This document shows, piece after piece, positions 1-4,897 of a stretch of 6,456 nucleotides of DNA. Source of the stretch: Bacteroidia bacterium (GTDB lineage: Bacteria; Bacteroidota; Bacteroidia; AKYH767-A; OLB10); the NCBI GenBank assembly GCA_025450095.1, contig JANWID010000318.1:1-6456 (forward strand), read 5' to 3'. Below the pieces are notes generated by a model that saw only the letters and a program-made list of their open reading frames with translations, was not told where the DNA came from and did no database searches. Position 1 is the stretch's first letter. Each line of letters opens with the position of its first letter. Position numbers and translations under genes: made by a program.

Positions 1-1
1 A

Positions 2-91
2 AGGGAACTGGAATCTGCAATAATCAAGGATATAGTCTTAATTTGTGGAGGGAAACCCAGCAAGATGGCCCATTTATTCAATGATTCATGA
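2..91 (+). CDS. possible C-terminal tail of a gene entering from the left
   Basis: Frame 2 is open from the window edge to a TGA at 89-91 and gives 29 residues, starting RELESAIIKDIVLICGG and ending HLFNDS. The composition (mixed charged and aliphatic residues, few rare ones) looks protein-like, and the gene would converge on the antiporter. An open run of this length is not improbable by chance, no start is in view and I recognise no family. This is a weak call. The rest of 1-147 shows no other gene and no clear terminator. Confidence 0.22.
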   Translation, partial: RELESAIIKDIVLICGGKPSKMAHLFNDS

Positions 92-114
92 GGTTTCGAA
101 CAGTAATGATTGCA

Positions 115-163
115 AATCCCGGGCGGCAGGGCGGAACCTGTATGATGTTAATCCCGAGCGGCA
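115..163. repeat. 14-nt direct repeat across the antiporter stop codon
   Basis: AATCCCGGGCGGCA at 115-128 recurs as AATCCCGAGCGGCA at 150-163, with 13 of 14 bases identical and a 35-nt offset. The second copy covers the last codons and part of the stop of the antiporter gene on the minus strand; the first lies just beyond the stop. It may be a small local duplication or part of a dispersed G+C-rich motif. Confidence 0.45.
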
Positions 164-1596
164 TCCGATTTAACTTTCTCTTTTACTAATTCTGTTTTTT
201 CGGGAATAAAATAATTGATCAGATCCAATACCGGCCCGGTCATGAAAGTGGTAACCAGCGCCATGATCACCATCATGGAAAAAACTTCGGGAGTGAGAAC
301 ACCCAGTTCGTAGCCGATATTGAGCACGATCAATTCCATCAGTCCGCGTGTATTCATCAACGCACCGATCATGAGGCTATCGTGCCAGTTGTGTTTTGTA
401 AACCGTGCCGCAATGGTGCTTCCTAAAAATTTCCCGACAATGGCAACTACAATGATAATTGCACACATGCCCCACTGTGATGCTTCGTTCAGCAACCCGA
501 TCTGCGTTCGCAAGCCGGTTAACACAAAAAATAACGGCAGAAGCAATACCAATGAGACGTCTTTTATTTTTTCAATGAACACTTCTTTGAATTGCGGATG
601 CACGGGCATGGTAACTCCGGCCAGGAAGGCACCAAACAATGCATGAATACCGATTGCTTCAGCTATATATGCCGATACCAGTAGTGTAATAAAAAAAACG
701 GCAACTATACGTTTACTCAGTGTGTCGTGATGCGAATACCGTTCACCAATGCGACGCAGAAACGGACGAACAACCTTCAACATTACAATTACGAAAATAG
801 CAGACAATAATACGGTATAAACAGCGGTGATCATAGAGCCGGCCTTTACAATTGCGATCACAGCCGCAAGTATGCACCATGCTGTTACATCATCAATTGC
901 CGCACAGGTAATGGCTATATTGCCGATATGCGTTTTCGAAAGCTTCCGTTCCTGCACAATCCTGGCCAGCACCGGAAATGCAGTTATGCTGAGCGCGATT
1001 CCCATGAACAAAGCAAAAGAAAGAAAATGCACTCCCGCAGGTGCATATGTGTTGTACATGAAATACGCTATACCCATACCCAGCGTGAAGGGCAGGATGA
1101 TACTTGCATGACTGATGACAAACGCCTCCTGCGCTTTTTTCTTCAGAGTATTCAGATCGAGCTCCATGCCTACGATAAACATAAACAGGATGAGTCCGAA
1201 TTGGCTAAAGAAATGGAGGTTGGGCAGCGATGATGGCGCAAAAAGGAAAGCCGAAAATTCCGGGAAGTGCATTCCTACAAATGACGGACCCAGCAAAATT
1301 CCGGCAATGATCTCTCCGATAACAGCTGGCTGGCGGATCTTGCGGAATAAATAACTGAGGCACCTTGCAGTAATTATTATAGTAATGATCTGCAGGATCA
1401 AAATTGCCAATGGGTGCGAAACGTTTTGGTACAGGGAAAGCTTCAGTTGTTCAAAGCTGCCGGTTTCTGCCGGAATGTTTGCTTTATCAACCTTAAATAG
1501 CTCCTGTGGCTCACCCCATAATACAATCAGGTACATGAGCAAAAACAGGCTGCCAGTGAAGACTACGTAAAATAAAAGGTTTCTGTACTTGTTCAT
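148..1596 (-). CDS. cation:proton antiporter, CPA2 (KefB/NapA-like) family
   Basis: This is an inner-membrane antiporter expected to exchange Na+ or K+ for protons. The 482-residue protein is almost all hydrophobic helices. Family motifs in order are QPAVIGEIIAGILLGPS (89-105), GLILFMFIVGMELD (134-147), ITAFPVLARI (204-213), AAIDD (232-236), IGIHALFGAFLAGV (315-328), a conserved-type Lys in VGKFLG (K389) and MNTRGLMELIVLNIG (414-428). The Asp pair D235-D236 is the ion-binding signature of electrogenic Na+/H+ exchangers of the NapA type, which favours Na+/H+ exchange, but the ion cannot be settled from sequence. The protein stops soon after the last helix with a short charged tail, so it lacks the RCK/TrkA-N domain found in KefB and KefC. 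An extra helix (about 6-28) precedes the core. Four start codons run in frame (TTG GTG TTG ATG, 1605-1594). I chose the ATG at 1596 because it precedes MNKYRN, a normal charged N-terminus; TTG at 1605 adds three residues. No Shine-Dalgarno is seen. Confidence 0.95.
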   Translation of the reverse strand: MNKYRNLLFYVVFTGSLFLLMYLIVLWGEPQELFKVDKANIPAETGSFEQLKLSLYQNVSHPLAILILQIITIIITARCLSYLFRKIRQPAVIGEIIAGILLGPSFVGMHFPEFSAFLFAPSSLPNLHFFSQFGLILFMFIVGMELDLNTLKKKAQEAFVISHASIILPFTLGMGIAYFMYNTYAPAGVHFLSFALFMGIALSITAFPVLARIVQERKLSKTHIGNIAITCAAIDDVTAWCILAAVIAIVKAGSMITAVYTVLLSAIFVIVMLKVVRPFLRRIGERYSHHDTLSKRIVAVFFITLLVSAYIAEAIGIHALFGAFLAGVTMPVHPQFKEVFIEKIKDVSLVLLLPLFFVLTGLRTQIGLLNEASQWGMCAIIIVVAIVGKFLGSTIAARFTKHNWHDSLMIGALMNTRGLMELIVLNIGYELGVLTPEVFSMMVIMALVTTFMTGPVLDLINYFIPEKTELVKEKVKSDAARD

Positions 1597-1617
1597 CAAC
1601 ACCAATTAATCAAGGCT

Positions 1618-1625
1618 CAAAAGTA
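1618..1625 (-). promoter_or_regulatory. candidate Bacteroidota -7 promoter box for the antiporter
   Basis: On the minus strand this reads TACTTTTG, an exact match to the Bacteroidota primary-sigma -7 consensus TAnnTTTG. It lies 21 bp before the ATG at 1596 and would give a leader of roughly 10-15 nt. No good -33 TTG box is seen at the expected distance, so the call rests on one eight-base box. Confidence 0.35.
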
Positions 1626-1668
1626 ATATTTCAGTCAGGATTATTAAGTATTGAATTTAATTGTAGTG

Positions 1669-1697
1669 AAAGCCTCGTAGAGGCGATAAGTTTGGTA
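1669..1697 (-). repeat. hairpin repeat unit, left copy
   Basis: Read on the minus strand it is TACCAAAC, TTATC, then the stem-loop GCCTC-TAC-GAGGC, then TTT. It matches the copy at 1857-1885 except for one extra T and two stem pairs that change on both sides. The design resembles the GCTCC-TAC-GGAGC intergenic repeats I recall from Bacteroidota genomes. Confidence 0.6.
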
Positions 1698-1734
1698 GAA
1701 ATTTTTTAGGTATTAAAAGAAACGAAATCAGCCG

Positions 1735-1794
1735 GCGGGAGGAGGAAACGAAAACATCATAGTTTCCCAGGATGTTTACGTTTCCTTCTCCCGC
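1735..1794. repeat. long hairpin with 24-nt arms
   Basis: The arms are 1735-1758 and 1771-1794 with a 12-nt loop at 1759-1770. Of the 24 positions, 22 pair by Watson-Crick rules, one is G-T (1742 with 1787) and one is A-A (1751 with 1778). The outer end is G+C-rich (GCGGGAG with CTCCCGC). The loop holds GTTTCC (1762-1767), which could also pair with GGAAAC in the left arm (1744-1749). No T-run directly follows either side, so it is not a standard intrinsic terminator, although it could still stop or protect transcripts from the gene ending at 2038. Confidence 0.75.
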
Positions 1795-1856
1795 AATTTG
1801 ATTACGAACCTCTTTATAATTTTTCTGCGGGAGGGTTTTAATAATGTATTCTTTAT

Positions 1857-1885
1857 TACCAAACTATCGCACCTACGGTGCTTTT
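1857..1885 (+). repeat. hairpin repeat unit, right copy
   Basis: It reads TACCAAAC, TATC, then the stem-loop GCACC-TAC-GGTGC (1869-1881), then TTTT. It is the inverted partner of 1669-1697. The short stem followed by four Ts resembles a weak terminator, but repetition in the opposite orientation argues for a repeat family. Confidence 0.6.
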
Positions 1886-2037
1886 GTATTTAGAATACCT
1901 GACAAATTTCCGTTTCAATGGAAATCCGGATATAAACTATATTGTATGTGAATCAGCGATTGATCGATACCATGGGACCGCAGAGATTTACTTGTCACCT
2001 TAAGCAGATTCAACAAGGAAAGCCCGGTACGGAATCT
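1886..2037. other. non-coding stretch downstream of the hypothetical gene
   Basis: No gene is seen here. The only structure noted is an inverted repeat ATTTCC (1906-1911) and GGAAAT (1920-1925) with an 8-nt loop, which may be a second, degenerate unit next to the hairpin repeat at 1857-1885. No clear intrinsic terminator follows the gene that ends at 2038. Confidence 0.4.
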
Positions 2038-2607
2038 TTACATCTTCGATTTTAATTTCCCCTTCGTTGCTTTAAGCACTGCTTTTTTTAATCGAACAAG
2101 CCGGTTGTAATAATCTCCGAAATTTCGGCAGGCAGAATGAGATAGTACGTAGAACCGGTCGTCGAGCGTATATTCTGAAAGTGTTAGCAAGAGCGTATTG
2201 ACCGGAACCTGGTCAACAGGTATAGCTGTAATTGTATATTTTGTGAAGTCAAGTGCATCAATAGCTTCCTTGACATCTTCGGGCAGGTAAATATTATTTG
2301 CAACACCTGAAAGCTCTTTCCAGTGATATAAATGTTCCGATAGACACACACTAAGTTTGTTAAACACCGGTTTCAGGGCCATGTCATATTGCTCCGAACC
2401 CACCTGGTTGAAACGGATGTAAGGTGTTTTGACAGTTGTTGCCTGGGGACTCAATTCCTCAAACTGTTCCGTATCACCGTGAGGATGTGTACGCAGGAGA
2501 AGTTTGGTATCGTATAACTTTTCGGCAAGGGTAAATACCACTTCATCCCGTTTATTATTAAAATACAGGCTCCTGTTACTGCCACGAAGCAATGAAACCA
2601 ATTTCAT
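2038..2607 (-). CDS. hypothetical protein, about 189 residues
   Basis: I do not recognise this protein. From the ATG at 2607 it has 189 residues, starts MKLVSLLRGSNRSLYFNN and is predicted soluble. It has mixed alpha/beta-looking composition, a central stretch rich in Asp and Glu, and a strongly basic tail (RLKKAVLKATKGKLKSKM) that could bind nucleic acid or membrane surfaces; this is only inference. No signal peptide or catalytic motif is obvious. The frame stays open to a GTG at 2739, but those extra residues include translated repeat-island sequence (RQTAVCRL), so that start is very unlikely. An ATG at 2640 would add 11 residues (MSIEWGLTSVV) and is a fair alternative. It is transcribed away from the DUF3857 genes. 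The antiporter is on the same strand but 441 bp further on, so they are probably not an operon. The long open frame with ordinary codon use supports a real gene. Confidence 0.7.
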   Translation of the reverse strand: MKLVSLLRGSNRSLYFNNKRDEVVFTLAEKLYDTKLLLRTHPHGDTEQFEELSPQATTVKTPYIRFNQVGSEQYDMALKPVFNKLSVCLSEHLYHWKELSGVANNIYLPEDVKEAIDALDFTKYTITAIPVDQVPVNTLLLTLSEYTLDDRFYVLSHSACRNFGDYYNRLVRLKKAVLKATKGKLKSKM

Positions 2608-2697
2608 CACAACGGATGTAAGACCCCATTCAATTGACATAATTGAAAATTGTATTGCTGAATATAGAACTACAAAATTGTACCATAAATGTGTATT

Positions 2698-2853
2698 CAG
2701 TCGGCAGACGGCAGTTTGCCGGCTCGCGAACGCGGCCACGCAATCCCGATCGCCTTTGTGCGCATCGGGACGCCAGTCTGCAGTCGCCGGTTAACAGTCG
2801 CCAGTCTGCAGTGAATAAATTTAACTGCCTACTGCGGGCGACTTGCTGCCTGC
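2698..2853. repeat. G+C-rich intergenic repeat island (CAGTCGGCAG type)
   Basis: This island is richer in G+C than its surroundings and is built of variants of CAGTCGGCAG and CAGTCGCCAGTCTG. A 14-nt unit, CGCCAGTCTGCAGT, occurs identically at 2771-2784 and 2799-2812. CAGTCGCC occurs at 2781-2788 and 2795-2802. The left edge (AGTCGGCAGACGGCAGTT, 2699-2716) is imperfectly inverted at the right edge (about 2824-2845). A short stem CGGCA-GTT-TGCCG lies at 2709-2721. Such islands are familiar between genes in Bacteroidota; their function is not known to me. It is non-coding, although it extends an open frame upstream of the hypothetical gene. Confidence 0.6.
2744..2770. repeat. TCCCGAT/ATCGGGA hairpin inside the repeat island
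   Basis: TCCCGAT (2744-2750) and ATCGGGA (2764-2770) form a perfect 7-bp stem around a 13-nt spacer. The stem can extend by CGC/GCG if one C is bulged. No T-run follows on either strand, so it is not called a terminator. Similar ATCCCGAT/ATCGGGAT pairs are common intergenic repeats in this phylum, as I recall. Confidence 0.55.
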
Positions 2854-2917
2854 TTTTTTATTAAGCATCATGCATAGAGGTAAGCATCGTACTTATTCTA
2901 CAAGATCAAAAAGTGGT

Positions 2918-2939
2918 GAATAAAAAAGCTATTTTATTC
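2918..2939. promoter_or_regulatory. A+T-rich inverted repeat upstream of the DUF3857 genes
   Basis: GAATAAAA (2918-2925) and TTTTATTC (2932-2939) are perfect inverted arms around AAGCTA. The site lies about 70 bp before the ATG at 3008, where an operator or promoter could be expected. AAGTGGT occurs just before it (2911-2917) and again at 2989-2995; TAAGCATC is repeated at 2862-2869 and 2881-2888. No full TAnnTTTG box was found between 2860 and 3007; the nearest is TACATTCG at 2971-2978 with one mismatch. The regulatory role is inferred from position only. Confidence 0.3.
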
Positions 2940-3007
2940 GCTAATATTCAACGTTTTAGCCAATAGTTATTACATTCGATAACCTATAAAGTGGTTTAGA
3001 TTTTTCG

Positions 3008-4897
3008 ATGTTCCACTATTATTTAATATTATCTTGCTCCCTGATTTTAATACCGGCTTTGAAAGGTTTTCGATTTACCAATTGGTTTTATTTTTTTACG
3101 ATGTTAACAGGATTAATTCCATGTTACGCGAATTCATCTGACAAACCCTGCAAGTTTCATATCAATAAAGTGGAAGTTACCTACAGCCAGATTTCTGTTG
3201 GTAAAGGATATGTTGAACAATTCAATGTAACGGGAGTTCAACAAAAAAATGAACGTACCGTAATTGATGCTCCATACACCGAGCTTGAAACAATTACCGA
3301 CATTGATGCATATTATGTTGTAAAGGGAAAGAAAAAACACATTAAGGATTTTGCCGTACGATCCCTGATGAGTAGTTCTTTTTATAACGGGGTAAAAGCT
3401 AAAACATTTGTTTTTGAAGCTGCCGATGAGTCCTATGCAGCAGGATATAGTTATACAGTCAAAAATCCGGAACTGATGTTCCTGTCATTTCTGGAACTGA
3501 ACAGCGCCACCTGTACAGATACATTTAAATACACTCTTGCAATTCCTTCTGATCTGAAGTTGAACTATGAGCTGGTGGGAGATACTTCAACGCTCCGGCA
3601 TTTTGAAATTACAAACACGGAAGTCAATGGCATGACATACTGGACGGTGATCGGAATTACCAGGGAAAAATATGTTTATCCCGAAAATGATGATGTTCTT
3701 CCAGGCATTGGATTGCCCGGAGTGCGCATCAACATTGCACCAGGTAACGCTGCTCCAGGCGATTTTTCATATTTAAACAGCTGGTACCGGAATTTATTGA
3801 TCCCGCAATCGGAATTAAATGCTGAATCAATCCGGATTATAGATTCCTGGGTGAAAGGCAAACACGGAATTGATCTTGTGAAGACGCTATTCGATAGTGT
3901 AAAAACAAAGATCAGCTATATTGCTTTTGAAAACGGGTTGGGTGCAGTACAGCCACGAAACGTAAACGATGTTTTACGCAACCGGCAGGGTGATTGTAAG
4001 GATATGTCGAACCTGCTCCGTCAGAGCATACGACATTTTGGTATACCTGCTTATGTTGCTATTTCATCCACGCTTGCGCATCCTTTCGATCTCGATTTTC
4101 CTAATATGTATTCCGCAAATCATGTTATATGTATCGCGGAAACAGAAAATAAAATTTATTACCTGGACGCCACAGAATCTTTTGGTCAATTCGGTTATCC
4201 CAGTCGCCAGATACAAGGCAGGTATGTTTTACGGGTAGATTCTCTGTCCGGACAGCATTTAAAAGTTCCTATTGTGCCGCGTGTTGAAAACCGTGTTACC
4301 GGGAAATTCTGGTTCGACAAAAAAGGAGATCAGTTAGAAGGAAAATTTACATATGAGCTGCGTGGCTTGAGTAAAATAGATATCGAAACACTGAAAGGAA
4401 GTCGCGGAGAGCTTACTTATAACAAAGTAGTTAAAGATTATCTGTCATCTCATTTCAGGAATATTAAGCTCGATAGCATCCGGACTGTTACTTCTGATTC
4501 GGCGATGATCATTTCGGGATACGCAACTGCTTCGAATACGCTGACGCAAGTGGATAACACAATGTATATTTCACAATCCATCCTGATGTTTCCTCATTCA
4601 TTTCAAAGATTGATAAACAACAATGAGCGGTTGGTATTTTATGAAACCATGGAACGGGATTTTGAATTCCATATTCGCATCGATAAAAAAATAAATTTAA
4701 GAAAAGTGCCGGTTGAACAATTCTCAGAAAATGGATTTTTATTTAATTACCAGGTTGATCCATCCGAAAACGAAGTTGTAATAAAGTATTCGTTTTCGAG
4801 TGATTCACTTGAAGTGAATGAATCTAACCGGTTGTCGTATAACAAGCTGAATGATCAGATCACAAAGGTGTTTAATAAAAAGCTCGCTTATGAATAG
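3008..4897 (+). CDS. exported DUF3857/transglutaminase-like protein with intact triad
   Basis: This is a 629-residue protein, a usual length for the DUF3857 plus transglutaminase group of Bacteroidota. A hydrophobic N-terminus (about 1-41, ending IPCYA|NSS) indicates export to the periplasm or cell surface. Residues of about 50-225 fit a divergent DUF3857 beta domain. The transglutaminase-like fold (about 270-400) has the nucleophile in GDCKDMSNLL (C330), the His in ANHVI (H372) and the Asp in YYLDATE (D387), with family-typical order and spacing. The remainder to 629 is a beta-rich C-terminal region like those following this fold in relatives (DUF3858-type), without further helices. The family fold can act as transglutaminase, cysteine protease or amidase; the substrate is unknown. 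Downstream lies a paralogue overlapping by 8 nt, so the two are probably translated together. Start choice is uncertain: the ATG at 3008 gives two hydrophobic stretches, whereas a TTG at 3059 would give a compact signal peptide beginning (M)KGFRFTNWFYFF. No Shine-Dalgarno is visible. Confidence 0.9.
   Translation: MFHYYLILSCSLILIPALKGFRFTNWFYFFTMLTGLIPCYANSSDKPCKFHINKVEVTYSQISVGKGYVEQFNVTGVQQKNERTVIDAPYTELETITDIDAYYVVKGKKKHIKDFAVRSLMSSSFYNGVKAKTFVFEAADESYAAGYSYTVKNPELMFLSFLELNSATCTDTFKYTLAIPSDLKLNYELVGDTSTLRHFEITNTEVNGMTYWTVIGITREKYVYPENDDVLPGIGLPGVRINIAPGNAAPGDFSYLNSWYRNLLIPQSELNAESIRIIDSWVKGKHGIDLVKTLFDSVKTKISYIAFENGLGAVQPRNVNDVLRNRQGDCKDMSNLLRQSIRHFGIPAYVAISSTLAHPFDLDFPNMYSANHVICIAETENKIYYLDATESFGQFGYPSRQIQGRYVLRVDSLSGQHLKVPIVPRVENRVTGKFWFDKKGDQLEGKFTYELRGLSKIDIETLKGSRGELTYNKVVKDYLSSHFRNIKLDSIRTVTSDSAMIISGYATASNTLTQVDNTMYISQSILMFPHSFQRLINNNERLVFYETMERDFEFHIRIDKKINLRKVPVEQFSENGFLFNYQVDPSENEVVIKYSFSSDSLEVNESNRLSYNKLNDQITKVFNKKLAYE

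Larger units (their letters stand above)
1669..1885. repeat. inverted-repeat-bounded non-coding element, possibly MITE-like
   Basis: Two 50-nt arms lie in inverted orientation: 1669-1718 (read on minus) and 1836-1885 (read on plus). Each reads outward as TTTTAATA, 13 unconserved bases, TACCAAAC, then T or TT, then ATC, a GCxxx-TAC-xxxGC hairpin and TTT. A long hairpin (1735-1794) sits between the arms. The element has no ORF of note and fills much of the gap between the hypothetical gene and the antiporter. It could be a non-autonomous transposable element, two facing copies of a dispersed intergenic repeat, or a structured RNA region. No target-site duplication was identified, so mobility is not shown. 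Confidence 0.5.

Noticed and set aside
320..1570. Several plus-strand open frames of 61-108 codons inside the antiporter gene
   Set aside because: They lie antisense to a well-supported membrane protein gene, have odd composition (many Cys, Met, Ser) and no recognisable domains.
1869..1885. GCACC-TAC-GGTGC followed by TTTT as an intrinsic terminator
   Set aside because: The stem has only 5 bp, no gene on the plus strand ends before it, and the same unit recurs inverted at 1669-1697, so a repeat is the better reading.
2608..2739. N-terminal extension of the hypothetical protein to a GTG at 2739
   Set aside because: The first residues are translated from the intergenic repeat island, so the longer frame is most likely accidental.
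2698..2853. CRISPR array
   Set aside because: The repeats are short, irregular and overlapping, without uniform unique spacers, and no cas gene is present.
2504..2864. Plus-strand open frames over the start of the hypothetical gene and the repeat island
   Set aside because: Their translations consist of repeat sequence and antisense of the minus-strand gene, with no protein-like pattern.
2971..2978. TACATTCG as the promoter of the DUF3857 genes
   Set aside because: It has one mismatch to TAnnTTTG and no TTG box at the expected upstream distance, so it is not listed as a feature.
3110..3124. LIPC at residues 36-39 of the first DUF3857 protein as a lipobox
   Set aside because: Pro directly before Cys is not accepted in normal lipoboxes, and CYA|NSS gives an ordinary signal peptidase I site.
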